Below are positions 9,673 through 18,287 of a DNA stretch of 64,000 bases, piece after piece. The notes beneath the pieces were generated by a model, which did no database searches, was not told the DNA's origin, and saw only the letters and a program-made list of their open reading frames with translations. Positions within the stretch are counted from its first letter, which is position 1, and each line of letters begins with the position of its first letter. Origin of the DNA: Deltaproteobacteria bacterium (GTDB lineage Bacteria; Desulfobacterota; DSM-4660; Desulfatiglandales; Desulfatiglandaceae); the NCBI GenBank assembly GCA_022340265.1, contig JAJDOH010000003.1, positions 1 to 64,000 on the forward strand, in the 5' to 3' direction. Position numbers and translations under genes: made by a program.

Positions 9673-9695
9673 AACATATCACCTCCCTAAACAGA

Positions 9696-9929
9696 TTAAC
9701 GGTTATGCTTTGCTGCCGGCCGGGTGATCATGTCCAGCACATAATCAGCCCGCTGTGCATCGGTTTCAAAACGGGTGTTCAAATAATTGGGGAAAAAGAA
9801 GAGTTTGAGGATAAAGAACATAACAAACAGTTTCAAAAGGATGATCATCCACAATTTGCGACCCACCGTCATGGATCGGAAACCATCCAAATAGAAATGA
9901 AGAATTCTTCTGGGACTTGATCCGGTCAT
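9696..9929 (-). CDS. DUF4492 family small membrane protein
   Basis: This 77-residue protein has the DUF4492 pattern: FYLDGFRSMTVGRKLW followed by a single long helix IILLKLFVMFFILKLFFFPNYL. The chosen ATG at 9929 overlaps the rrf2 stop codon (ATGA) and follows GGAGGAAA within the rrf2 gene. DUF4492 genes are commonly next to cydAB. The protein is thought to be an accessory factor for cytochrome bd, but its role is not established. A longer open frame upstream would overlap rrf2 heavily and is not supported. Confidence 0.85.
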   Translation of the reverse strand: MTGSSPRRILHFYLDGFRSMTVGRKLWMIILLKLFVMFFILKLFFFPNYLNTRFETDAQRADYVLDMITRPAAKHNR

Positions 9930-10381
9930 CTGTTTCCTCCCACGCCCCGGGCAACCTTCGGCCCCTCGGAAATACAAACGGGTTGGTTGATCAATTGGGC
10001 AAACGTGACGCTTCCAAGGGTATTTCGCAATTGGTCCCGGGCCGTCATCCATACATTATGAACCGAACAGTTGGAACTTGCTTCACACGACTGGGGGCGA
10101 ATCACGCAATCGTTTAAGAAGATCTCTCCGATCACGGTCTCCACCACTGCTAAAAGGGTAATCTCCTCAGGGTCCATCAGCAGCGCAAACCCGCCCTTGG
10201 CACCCTGACGGATCTCGATCATGCCCGCCTTGGCCAGATCTTGGGCGATCTTGGCCAGAAAATGGGCCGGGATCACCGCATGTTCTGCAACTTCCTTACG
10301 GCTCACCACCACTCCTTTCCCTTTTTTTGAAAGGTACAAAACGCAGCGAACTGCATATTCCCCTGCCCGCGTCAGTCTCAT
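9926..10381 (-). CDS. Rrf2 family transcriptional regulator with Fe-S cysteines
   Basis: This 151-residue protein starts MRLTRAGEYAVRCVLYLS, the typical N-terminal winged helix of the Rrf2 family (IscR, NsrR, RirA). The wing region FLAKIAQDLAKAGMIEIRQG is clear. Three cysteines in CVIRPQSC and NCSVHNVW are spaced CX6CX5C, as expected for an iron-sulfur sensor. As the first gene of the cyd operon it probably senses O2, NO or Fe-S status and controls its own promoter (inference). A dyad just downstream of the -10 box is a candidate operator. Confidence 0.9.
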   Translation of the reverse strand: MRLTRAGEYAVRCVLYLSKKGKGVVVSRKEVAEHAVIPAHFLAKIAQDLAKAGMIEIRQGAKGGFALLMDPEEITLLAVVETVIGEIFLNDCVIRPQSCEASSNCSVHNVWMTARDQLRNTLGSVTFAQLINQPVCISEGPKVARGVGGNR

Positions 10382-10423
10382 GAATTCACTCGAAAATGCA
10401 ATTAAGATAAACTAGATTAATAA

Positions 10424-10436
10424 GATATTTTTTATC
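10424..10436. promoter_or_regulatory. candidate Rrf2 operator dyad
   Basis: GATA-TTTTT-TATC forms a perfect dyad immediately downstream of the -10 box of the cyd promoter, where bound repressor would block transcription. The whole 10400-10436 stretch is A+T-rich, as in known Rrf2 sites. Assignment as an operator is inference from position. Confidence 0.4.
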
Positions 10437-10437
10437 C

Positions 10438-10466
10438 TATATAAAGGACGTGGATCGCCTTGTCAA
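10438..10466 (-). promoter_or_regulatory. sigma70 promoter of the rrf2-cyd operon
   Basis: On the minus strand TTGACA (10461-10466) and TATATA (10438-10443) are separated by exactly 17 bases, a near-consensus housekeeping promoter, located 57 bp upstream of the rrf2 start codon. Confidence 0.8.
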
Positions 10467-10511
10467 GAAAAAATTGTACACAATCTTAAAAAAGTCGCTG
10501 AGATCTGATTG

Positions 10512-11261
10512 CTACCGTTCTTCCAACATCTCCATGATGCGGTCTACTTCCAATACTTTGCCTGTGGAAAGCACCTTTCCGTCAATGACCAGCCCAGGGG
10601 TGATCGAAACACCCCGCTTGGAAAATTCACGAATGTCGGTGATCTTGACGACCCTGATCCGTTTATCAAAACCCAGTTGCTTGACCGCCTCAAAGACATT
10701 CTGATAAACCTTTTCGCAATTGGCGCATCCGGGCCCCAGAACTTCTACCAGCCTTTCTCCTCCAGGCTTTTCATTTCCTTCTCCATAAGCCTCGACCAGC
10801 CAGGTTTTGGCCTGCTCCCTTGCGGGCACACTTCCCTGATGAAAGATACGGCCGGAGAGGACCAGTACCGGTGTCATCATGATGCCCAAATCTATTGCTT
10901 GTTCCTGACAGGGGCGAAGGATTTCGTCCAGTTCCGGGGTCCAAGGGGCCACAGAGGGGCAGCAAATATCCTCCGGCATTACCTCAACCGGTTGGGCGGG
11001 GGCGCCCGCCAGTTGATAGACCCGTTCCCAATCCATAGGGATGCCTCCCTTTCGGGCCACATCCTTGGCGGTACCCGGTTCAAGGCCTATTCTGTCCCCA
11101 AATTCTACCGCCTCCCCGTCCGTATAACTCAAATGCCGAATTCTGACGGACAAGGCGAGCTCGCCCGCCAATTCATGAACCATCTCATTCAAATGATGGC
11201 ACCGTGGACATGGGGGATCGGTTCCGATTATCCAGATTTCATCTTCTCTTTTCACGGGCAT
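10512..11261 (-). CDS. multi-domain thioredoxin-fold protein with two CxxC motifs
   Basis: The 249-residue protein has an N-terminal glutaredoxin/DsbA-like segment with CPRC at residues 18-21, a middle thioredoxin-like segment around IMMTPVLVLSGRIFHQG that lacks a CxxC, and a C-terminal thioredoxin_3-type domain with GPGCANCEKV (Cys179 and Cys182) and ITPGLVIDGKV. The C-terminal domain resembles the small redox-active disulfide proteins of anaerobes. No signal peptide is seen, so it is cytoplasmic. It probably exchanges disulfides; the partner is unknown. It lies between a zinc-ribbon gene and the cyd operon on the same strand. Confidence 0.75.
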   Translation of the reverse strand: MPVKREDEIWIIGTDPPCPRCHHLNEMVHELAGELALSVRIRHLSYTDGEAVEFGDRIGLEPGTAKDVARKGGIPMDWERVYQLAGAPAQPVEVMPEDICCPSVAPWTPELDEILRPCQEQAIDLGIMMTPVLVLSGRIFHQGSVPAREQAKTWLVEAYGEGNEKPGGERLVEVLGPGCANCEKVYQNVFEAVKQLGFDKRIRVVKITDIREFSKRGVSITPGLVIDGKVLSTGKVLEVDRIMEMLEER

Positions 11262-11305
11262 TTCTCCCTTTTAAAGGTCTCGGACAACAAAGTCCTGTCC
11301 TTTGG

Positions 11306-11674
11306 TCAATGGGAAGAATCGTTAAAAAGCGTGTAACAGACCTGCCCTTCCATTTTGCAGGCCTTTGCCAGCTCCATGTGCCTCAGTGTCGCGAAATTGC
11401 GGCGAAATTCCTCTTCGGAGATCCCCAGACGGGTAAGAATCTGATCCAGCGGCAAAAGGCCTTCGGCTTTAATGAGATCAAAGATCTTTTGCTGCCTTTC
11501 AGTTAAAACCGTCTCCTTCGACACCGTATTCTTGGCACTGTGCACAGCCCACGGATCACATGTTTTGGGGGTTACCATGATCTCCAGATAACAATCTTCG
11601 CACAAGGTTCGTCCAGCATGTTCACGGATTTCGTCCGGGGGAATTTCACTTGCACATTTTTCACATTTCATCAT
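11306..11674 (-). CDS. zinc-ribbon plus winged-helix-like protein
   Basis: This 122-residue protein starts with a CxxC-x18-CxxC zinc-ribbon pattern (KCEKC ... LCEDC). The C-terminal half (about 58-115) reads like a winged helix, with LTERQQKIFDLIKAEG and GISEEEFRRNFATLRHMEL. Translation can begin at either of two consecutive ATG codons behind GGAAACAG. It may be a small DNA-binding or regulatory protein. No specific function is known, and the 44-bp spacing suggests cotranscription with the thioredoxin-fold gene. Confidence 0.65.
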   Translation of the reverse strand: MMKCEKCASEIPPDEIREHAGRTLCEDCYLEIMVTPKTCDPWAVHSAKNTVSKETVLTERQQKIFDLIKAEGLLPLDQILTRLGISEEEFRRNFATLRHMELAKACKMEGQVCYTLFNDSSH

Positions 11675-11942
11675 CTGTTTCCTCCGTTCATTAAAAAGAT
11701 TCTCACGATAAAGTGCGTCATCATGCAGAATAATGGTAGGATCGGCATATGGTCAAGCCATAATGTGGCGGATTAGCGGCTTAGGAGTGGCCGGCCACAC
11801 CTTCCATCCGAAAAGCCATCACCACCACTCATGCCAAACTATTTTTGAGAAAGCCCCGAAGAAAGCAGCCCGTCCGTTTCATCCGCTCGCCGTCATATGG
11901 TGTAGTTATTTTCGGCAAAAAATCATTTTCATCGTGTTGGTA
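11675..11942. other. intergenic region without recognised gene
   Basis: These 268 bases lie upstream of the zinc-ribbon gene and downstream of the acyl-CoA dehydrogenase. No open frame with convincing protein features, no hairpin-plus-T-run terminator and no clear promoter was found. Confidence 0.5.
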
Positions 11943-13091
11943 TTAGAGCCTTCCGATCACATTCCTGCCGATAATCATTTTTTCCACTTCTTTGGCCCCT
12001 TCGTAGATTTCCAGAACTTTGGCACTCCGGTAGAACCGTTCCACGTCCTGTTCGTTGAAATATCCGTATCCACCATGGAGTTGCAGGGCCTCATCCACCG
12101 CTTCCACTGCGGTCCTGGCGGCGAACATCTTGGCCATGGAAGTGGTGTTGGTATTCCCTTTTCCCTGATCCAGAAGGGCGCAGGCCTTGTGGGTGAGGGT
12201 GCGGGCTAGTTCCACTCGCGTGGCCATATCGGCAATTTTGAACTGGGTGGCTTGAAAGGAACCGATCTTTTTTCCGAACTGTTCCCGGCCTCGCACATGG
12301 GCCAGAGCCAAGTCTAATGCCCCCTGGGCCAGACCGACGCCATGGGCCGCCACATAGGCCCGCGAACGATCAAAGAAGGCCATGAGTTGGGCAAATCCGT
12401 TTCCCTTCTCTCCCACCAGGTTCTCTCTGGGGACACGAACATCCGAAAGAAAGATGTTGGCCGTGTTGGATGCCCGAAGCCCCATTTTTCCGTGCAATGC
12501 ATGCGCTTCATATCCGGGCTGGTCCGTCTCAACCACGATGATACTGTGACGCCCGGAACGTTTCTTCTCCGTAGGATCCGTCAGGCAGAATACCAGAAGA
12601 AAATCTCCCACGGAGCCGTTTCCGATCATAACCTTGCTGCCGTTGATCCGATACTCATCGCCATCCAGTACGGCCGAAGTCGAAGCAGAAAGGGTATCGC
12701 TGCCGGCATCCGGTTCGGTGATGGCAAATCCCATGATGGCATTCCCTTCCGCCACCGGCGTCAGATATTTCCGTTTCTGATCCTCGTTGCCGAAAAGCAG
12801 AAACTCCTCGGCACCGAACGACACGGAACAGAGCTGTTGTCCCAACCCCGGATCCACGCGCCAGAACTCCTCCAGAATAACGGCATGCTCCAGAAAGCCG
12901 AATCCTGCGCCACCGTATGCCTCATCAATGAAAACACCAAGGAATCCCAACTCACCCGCCTTCTTGATCAGTTCGGGAGGATAGGACTCCTTCTGGTCGC
13001 ACTCCGCCGCGATATCCTTAAGCTCTCCCAGAGCAAACTCCCTGGCAGCCTGCCGAATGTCCTGTTGTTCTTTTGAAAGTTCAAAATCCAT
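11943..13091 (-). CDS. acyl-CoA dehydrogenase
   Basis: This is a 382-residue flavoprotein of the acyl-CoA dehydrogenase family. It has the central signature GFAITEPDAGSD (FAD and substrate binding), a middle beta domain with RINGSKVMIGNGSVGD, and the C-terminal helical domain with QLHGGYGYFNEQDVERFYR. The catalytic glutamate region reads IYEGAKEVEKMIIGR, with EGA where many members have EGT. The ATG at 13091 follows GGAGGAGAG; a start 18 bp upstream is possible but lies before that site. Substrate chain length cannot be told. It follows a damaged PEP-synthase-like gene. Confidence 0.93.
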   Translation of the reverse strand: MDFELSKEQQDIRQAAREFALGELKDIAAECDQKESYPPELIKKAGELGFLGVFIDEAYGGAGFGFLEHAVILEEFWRVDPGLGQQLCSVSFGAEEFLLFGNEDQKRKYLTPVAEGNAIMGFAITEPDAGSDTLSASTSAVLDGDEYRINGSKVMIGNGSVGDFLLVFCLTDPTEKKRSGRHSIIVVETDQPGYEAHALHGKMGLRASNTANIFLSDVRVPRENLVGEKGNGFAQLMAFFDRSRAYVAAHGVGLAQGALDLALAHVRGREQFGKKIGSFQATQFKIADMATRVELARTLTHKACALLDQGKGNTNTTSMAKMFAARTAVEAVDEALQLHGGYGYFNEQDVERFYRSAKVLEIYEGAKEVEKMIIGRNVIGRL

Positions 13092-13199
13092 TTTTTCTCT
13101 CCTCCACATAGGTTAGACGGCGCCCCAGACTTCTCCTTTTTCTTTAATGTTGGGGCTGATTTTGCAGATGATTGTCCCGCCACCGGGGTGGCAATTACC

Positions 13200-14617
13200 T
13201 TAAGGACAAAAATCCAGGAGGGATGCCGCGTGCTGTTTGATCGCGTCAGGTTGACCCTTTGTGACGCAGTCTTGTAAAATTTTTTGATCAGATCGTCAAC
13301 CGTGTTTTCATCTTCCAGGGACAGATCCAGCAGCCGGGTCATGCTCAGCATTTTTCCGACAATGTACAGGCATTTTCTAATGGTAACCGCATCCTCGGAC
13401 TTGATCCTGGCCTTTAAGAAATCTTTATTGGTGCTGGTCGTAAATCCGGTCTTTTTCAAAACCCTGGCCACCAGGAGAATTCTCAGGGCCCGCTTGTGCA
13501 GGTCCGCGGCCCCGCCTTTAAATGAAATGGTAATGTGATTCAAATAGGGATCTTCCGGCAAATGGGAATCCAAGACAATATAGTGATAGCCCATGCTCAG
13601 ATTCAGATTCATGTATTCGGGTGTGACCACGACAAAGCTTCGGGTGTTATAATTTATATTCTCCACGGCCGGTGTGCGGCTCATGGTTGCAAGGATTCCG
13701 GTAGCGGATGCCGGTTCCAGCAAACCTTGCCGGGATGAAGCGAAATCAATCATGCCATGCCACAGGGATTGGAAAGGCTCACAGAGAACGGCTTCCGGAC
13801 GGATTTGCTTCTTATCCGGCTTGTCGGCCGCAGTTTCAAACAAATTCAGGACATAAAGGCTTAAGGGGAGATGGGTTTTGACCTGGTAAACATTTTTGAT
13901 CCTTCCCAACCGGGTTTTGTCTTTCAGTGCGAACATTTCGTTTAGGACGGTTTCATGGCAAACTCGGATCATATCGTGCCATGTGCGACATGCCTCTTCT
14001 GTAAAGGCGGGTACCCACGGATCCGTGAGGTTCAGCGGGAAGATAAGATGGGCGATTTTTTTAAGCAGGCCATGGGACTCGGTCCGCTCAACATTGATCG
14101 CAACCGGCTTAACAGTCGCACTGGTGTCCAGAACCTCGTGGATGATGCCTTTGTAGATAATGCCACCGATGGCATCCACCGTTATCTCCTGGCCGTTTTC
14201 AAGCATTGAGAATATATGTGGAACCCGGACCACGCAGGGAACGTTGAATTCCCGGACCACGGAAGACATGTGATCCGTGAGGTTGCCTTTTTCCACCACC
14301 ACGGTACTGGCTTTCTGAAAGGCCCCGATATATTGGGGGGATGAGTGTTTCAGCACCAGTACGGCGCCTTTTGGCAGTTCGAACAGCTGGTGGATGTCCA
14401 CTGCCTTAAATACCTTTCCCGAGCCGATCCCGGCAGCCACGGGCTGGGCCTTGCCCGAAATTGCAGGGGCGTGTATTTTTCGGCTCGAAACCTGCTGGCC
14501 CGTATTCAGGTGCAGGGGTCTGGCCTGCAGGATGACCAACCGATCCCGGCTGTCGAAACACCACTCGATGTCCTGGGGGCATTGAAAATGATCTCCAATC
14601 ACCAGGCCTGCCCCGTG
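13200..14617 (-). pseudogene. PEP synthase/PPDK-like gene, 5'-truncated and frameshifted
   Basis: The open part begins directly after the stop of the SLC13 gene, in the same frame, and reads DHFQCPQDIEW ... LVILQARPL, which is the end of the ATP-grasp domain of PEP-synthase-like proteins. It is followed by the swivelling phospho-His domain (GNLTDHMSSVVREFNVPCVV, with the His kept). The roughly 300 N-terminal residues of the ATP-grasp domain are missing. Near the 3' end the frame runs on into the acyl-CoA dehydrogenase gene. Adding one base in the homopolymer at 13280-13285 restores a natural ending (GQPDAIKQHAASLLDFCP, stop at 13200-13202). The most economical reading is a deletion remnant with a later frameshift. 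A sequencing error could explain the frameshift but not the missing N-terminus. Confidence 0.7.
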
Positions 14618-17056
14618 TTACAGGTAAAAACAGTAGGTCATCGCCACCAGAATGGCGATGTAGATAATGCTTAACAGTCCGCCGATCTTGATATAATCCT
14701 TGGTGCGGTATTCCCCCGGCCCCATGTACAGCGCGTTTACCTGATGGGTCGGCAGGATGAACGAGTTGGAAACCCCGATACCGACAACGATAACGGCCAC
14801 CCTGGGATCAATGCCGATCTGGTTTGCAATGGAAACCCCCAATGGGACCAGCAGCGCACAGGCCCCCACATTGGAAATCACCATGGTAAAGGCACAACTC
14901 AGGCAGGCCAGTACGAGCAGGAGCACCTTGGGCGACATGAGGCTGCCCAGGCCCGCGATGATTCCCTTGGCGATCCAGGCTGCCGTCCCGGTCTGATCCA
15001 CCGCCATGCCGAGGGGAATCAGGCCGCCCAGAAGGAATACCGTCCGCCAGTCAATTGCCCGGTAGGCCTCGTTGATTGTCATGACCTTGGTGACGATCAT
15101 GCACAGGGCGCCGATCATGAGACAGACCGATAGCGGCATCGGGTTGTAGGGCCGGCTCTGGAAATAGAAACTTGAAACGAGCATTAAAACAAAGGCGATA
15201 CCGAAACTGACGGCTGCCCGGCCTGCCTTTTCCGGTTTATGGAACTCGTCCTCAAACGGGGTGATAAAAATAAAATTCTGATGACTGGCCTGCAGGGCGT
15301 GGAAATGTTCCCAAGTCCCGTGGACCAGGATCGTATCTCCGGATTCAAGTGTTTTATCGGCCAGCTCCCGATAATAGGTCATGCCGTTTTTGTGAATGGC
15401 CATCGGATTGACGCCAAAGGTCTCCCGAAAGCCGATCTCCTTGATCGTTTCCCCGATCAGCTGGGACCTTGGGGAAAGGACCACCTCCACAACCCCGGCA
15501 ATGGAGGGGTTGAACATCGTGTTCTTGAAAATTTTCGGTTCTTTTCTCAGCTCCAGGCCGTAATCGGCGACGAACTTGTGAAGGGTGTCCAGGGGACTGT
15601 AGACACACAGCACAAAACCCGGCTGGATCACGGTATCCGGCAGGGGGGCGATATCATGGGTTCCGTCATCCCTTCCAATGGCCACGATGTTGACCATAAA
15701 CTTCCGACGGATGTTGACCACCTCCTGGGGTTCGCTCCCTGCCCGGTAATCTTCAGGCACCAGGATTTCATACGGTCCGCAGACCTTGGGGTAGGAACTC
15801 AAAAGCCCGTCTTCCTCAGTGCAGGGTGGTACATCACCTTGAATAGCTGTCGGTTCATCATCCCGGCGTTTGGACAAAAAATACATGCCGACGGTGGAAA
15901 GATAGAGGATACCGCCGGCAGCAAGGGCCAGGCCGATGGGTGACAGTTCCAACAGGCCGAATTTGGGCATGCCCTCGGGCAGGATATCGTTGAGCAGGAT
16001 CAGGGGGCTTGTGCCGATCATGGTAATCGTACCACCCAGGATGGCCGCCATCCCGATGGGCATCAGAATACGGGAAATCGGCATTTTCAGCCTGCGGGAG
16101 GCAATCAGGCGGATGGCGGGCAAAAAGAGCACCGCCGCCCCCGTGTTCTGCATGACACTGGATATGCATGCAATGAGGGAGGAAAATATGACCACCACCC
16201 GGGGGGCGCTTTTCCCCACAAATCCCAGCAACGGCTGGAGAATCCGGCCGACAATACCGGTGCGGTTGAGGCCGTAGCTGATGATCATGACCCCGATAAT
16301 AGCCACCACGGCATTGCTGCTGAGCCCCCTGAACGTGTCATGGGCGTTGATCAGGTTCAGCTCCGGCAGCAGCACCATCATCAATATACCGACGACATCG
16401 ACCCGGACCCATTCGATAATAAACAGAAAAACGGCTATCCCGACAACAAACAGCATTAAGAGCTTGGTTCTCAGGTGGGTATCCACCTTGACAGGAAATT
16501 TCACGATACCCACATCATGAATCGCATTGTTCTGCGCATCGGTCAATTCCGCCGTTATATCCATCCAGAGGGCATGTTTTCCTGCTTTTGTATCGGACTT
16601 GACAACATACGCCACCATTGCCGAAACCGTCTTTATATGACGGTCCTTCGGCTGATGGAATCTCACCAGATGGTGGTGGGCGGGTTTGTCAGGATGACTC
16701 TTGTCGAGGAAGGCGATTCCGCTTTTCGGAGGAGAGGCGAGGGATATGACAACCGGATTTGCTGCCTTTGGATCCCATTCCAAGGGGTGTCCATTCTCTT
16801 TTCCGGCCTCATTAATGGTCGCTTCAATTTCAAAACTGCCGGTGTCCCCGGCAACCAGGCTCTGCAGCGGGTTCTTGATCCGGACGGAAACATGATCCAA
16901 GGTCTGGGAAGAGAGCACTTTGGTCTCGGCTTTGGTGCCGGCGGCAGAAGGCGGTTTAACGGGATATACATATTGAGGTTTTCGAATGAATTTTTCATAG
17001 ATAAAAACCACGCCAGCCAGACAGAGGATAAAGATAATCCATTTTCTTTTTGCCAT
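14618..17056 (-). CDS. SLC13/DASS-type anion transporter with RCK_C domains and N-terminal extension
   Basis: The 812-residue protein starts with a signal-anchor helix (WIIFILCLAGVVFIYE) and an unusual extracytoplasmic stretch of about 180 residues. Membrane helices characteristic of the SLC13 (citrate/sulfate:Na+) family follow. Between the two halves are two RCK_C (TrkA_C) domains, one around PEDYRAGSEPQEVVNIRR and one around SPRSQLIGETIKEIGFR. The C-terminal motif GVSNSFILPTHQVNALYMGPG is typical of the family. Likely substrates are sulfate or dicarboxylates, which cannot be resolved here. The N-terminal extension is not usual for the family. Confidence 0.85.
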   Translation of the reverse strand: MAKRKWIIFILCLAGVVFIYEKFIRKPQYVYPVKPPSAAGTKAETKVLSSQTLDHVSVRIKNPLQSLVAGDTGSFEIEATINEAGKENGHPLEWDPKAANPVVISLASPPKSGIAFLDKSHPDKPAHHHLVRFHQPKDRHIKTVSAMVAYVVKSDTKAGKHALWMDITAELTDAQNNAIHDVGIVKFPVKVDTHLRTKLLMLFVVGIAVFLFIIEWVRVDVVGILMMVLLPELNLINAHDTFRGLSSNAVVAIIGVMIISYGLNRTGIVGRILQPLLGFVGKSAPRVVVIFSSLIACISSVMQNTGAAVLFLPAIRLIASRRLKMPISRILMPIGMAAILGGTITMIGTSPLILLNDILPEGMPKFGLLELSPIGLALAAGGILYLSTVGMYFLSKRRDDEPTAIQGDVPPCTEEDGLLSSYPKVCGPYEILVPEDYRAGSEPQEVVNIRRKFMVNIVAIGRDDGTHDIAPLPDTVIQPGFVLCVYSPLDTLHKFVADYGLELRKEPKIFKNTMFNPSIAGVVEVVLSPRSQLIGETIKEIGFRETFGVNPMAIHKNGMTYYRELADKTLESGDTILVHGTWEHFHALQASHQNFIFITPFEDEFHKPEKAGRAAVSFGIAFVLMLVSSFYFQSRPYNPMPLSVCLMIGALCMIVTKVMTINEAYRAIDWRTVFLLGGLIPLGMAVDQTGTAAWIAKGIIAGLGSLMSPKVLLLVLACLSCAFTMVISNVGACALLVPLGVSIANQIGIDPRVAVIVVGIGVSNSFILPTHQVNALYMGPGEYRTKDYIKIGGLLSIIYIAILVAMTYCFYL

Positions 17057-17199
17057 TTAAACTTTTTACCTTTTTCTTTTTATTGCGTTTTGTACCTTTT
17101 TTATCAACACCTTGCCCTTCCTATATTCCCCGGCGTCAAAACCGGGGGAATCAGAGTTGTCATCTCTTATTTTAGCGTGTTGTATATAACCCCAATGGT
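17057..17199. other. intergenic region upstream of the SLC13 gene
   Basis: This forms the first part of a 565-bp stretch without an intact gene (17057-17621). It is T-rich near 17060-17105, with short GGGG/CCCC patches around 17130. I see no clear promoter or terminator. The remainder of the stretch is the receiver-domain remnant listed separately and 113 bp (17509-17621) with no recognised feature. Confidence 0.4.
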
Positions 17200-17508
17200 A
17201 TCCTGGGTCAACCCGTAACCCCACTCCCACGGGAAAACCTTGCCATTTTGACCCAAGCCTGTCAGATTCCAGCAGCATTCCGACCATTATGATCTAGGGG
17301 TCACCGACACGACGATGCCCAAGGTGACCGGTGATGCGTTGACAAAAAAGATTCACTCGAAATGCCCGGATATCCCCGTCATCATGTGTATCGGGTTCAA
17401 TGAAGCTGTCGATGAGCAAAAGCCAGGGTATTGATCATCGATGCTTTTTTATGCAAGCCGATTATTTTTGCGAAGCTGTTGGAGAGCATCAGGAGAGTTT
17501 TGGATTAA
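17200..17508 (+). pseudogene. decayed response-regulator receiver domain
   Basis: Three overlapping frames on the plus strand together give a receiver domain. LGQPVTPLPRE (from 17200) is followed by a frame with RFQQHSDHYDLGVTDTTMPK, VTGDALTKKIHSKCPDIPV and IMCIGFNEAVDEQK. The final frame reads LIIDAFLCKPIIFAKLLES then IRRVLD and stop (17506-17508). The TDTTMPKVTG block holds the phospho-acceptor Asp, and CKP is the conserved Lys-Pro. At least two frameshifts separate the blocks. The upstream part of the gene is gone, so this is a relic, perhaps the last domain of a hybrid kinase. Confidence 0.75.
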
Positions 17509-17621
17509 AAGGCGCAGAAAGACGAATCGGCCCAGATCGACCCGACTTGACGCAACAATTCTAACTGAAAGGCATGGATTTCACGCCACCAGCGCGTGAT
17601 TTCGGGGACGTCCTCATCCCG

Positions 17622-18203
17622 TTATTTGAGAATGCCACGAGTAAATATTTCAACAAAGTTGTCTGACAATGTGGTGACATCAACCGGTCCCTCTTCATCG
17701 TACCACCTTATGGTATAATGGACCATTCCGAAAAAAGCGAAGGTGGCGACGGTGGAGTCCACTTCTTTTAACAAATCGGCCTCAGCCAGTTCCTGAAACA
17801 CGGATCGTATGAGATGAATGTAGCGACGTTGTTTGTCGGTGAGGATTTTCCGGTACGCGTCTCCCAGAGACTCGATTTCATTGACCAGCAAAATCTCTCG
17901 TTCCTGGTCCCCGGCAAAAAAGCGGGCATAAAAACCTAGCATATCCTTCAGCTTCTGTTCGGGCGGGGAATCCGTGTTACAGACCTTCTTGAGCTTCTCC
18001 ATGGCCTCATCCATGGATTCATTCATCAGGACGAACAACATCTCCTCTTTGCTCTTGAAATAGTGATAGAGAGAGGCCGGCTGCATTTCCAGGGCCTGGG
18101 CAATAGCACGCATGGAGGTGGCATGAAAGCCTTTGCGGGCAAACAAATGGGCGATGGTCCGGTGAATTTCCTCGATTTTCTGTTTTGTTCTGCTTTGATT
18201 CAT
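17622..18203 (-). CDS. TetR family transcriptional regulator
   Basis: The 193-residue protein has an N-terminal TetR helix-turn-helix: HRTIAHLFARKGFHATSMR followed by ALEMQPASLYHYFKSKEEML. The C-terminal ligand domain resembles TetR_C_33-type regulators often tied to fatty-acid or acyl-CoA genes. It ends with WYDEEGPVDVTTLSDNFVEI, as in many FadR/KstR-like proteins. A palindrome lies between its start codon and a matching promoter, so it is probably autoregulated. No obvious target gene adjoins it. Confidence 0.9.
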   Translation of the reverse strand: MNQSRTKQKIEEIHRTIAHLFARKGFHATSMRAIAQALEMQPASLYHYFKSKEEMLFVLMNESMDEAMEKLKKVCNTDSPPEQKLKDMLGFYARFFAGDQEREILLVNEIESLGDAYRKILTDKQRRYIHLIRSVFQELAEADLLKEVDSTVATFAFFGMVHYTIRWYDEEGPVDVTTLSDNFVEIFTRGILK

Positions 18204-18221
18204 AGGAGTGGGCAGTCCTTA

Positions 18222-18235
18222 AACGAACAATCGTT
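18222..18235. promoter_or_regulatory. candidate TetR operator
   Basis: AACGA-ACAA-TCGTT is a perfect 5-4-5 palindrome between the promoter and the start codon of the TetR gene, the usual position for an autoregulatory operator. Binding is inferred. Confidence 0.55.
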
Positions 18236-18238
18236 AGG

Positions 18239-18267
18239 TATTTATACCAATCCTTCTGCCGTGTCAA
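18239..18267 (-). promoter_or_regulatory. sigma70 promoter of the tetR gene
   Basis: TTGACA (18262-18267) and TAAATA (18239-18244) on the minus strand are 17 bases apart, about 35 bp upstream of the tetR start. The operator palindrome sits just downstream. Confidence 0.65.
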
Positions 18268-18287
18268 CGGATAGTTTTCCGGCCCCA

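Noticed and set aside
13130-13200. GCCACC-CC-GGTGGC palindrome upstream of the acyl-CoA dehydrogenase as a terminator
   Set aside because: It has a two-base loop and no T-run and lies within the decayed gene; a two-base loop is not sterically favourable.
17595-17621. TCGGGGACGTCC near the tetR stop as a further member of the GGGGAC repeat family
   Set aside because: Only about ten bases match and no palindrome arms are present; probably chance.
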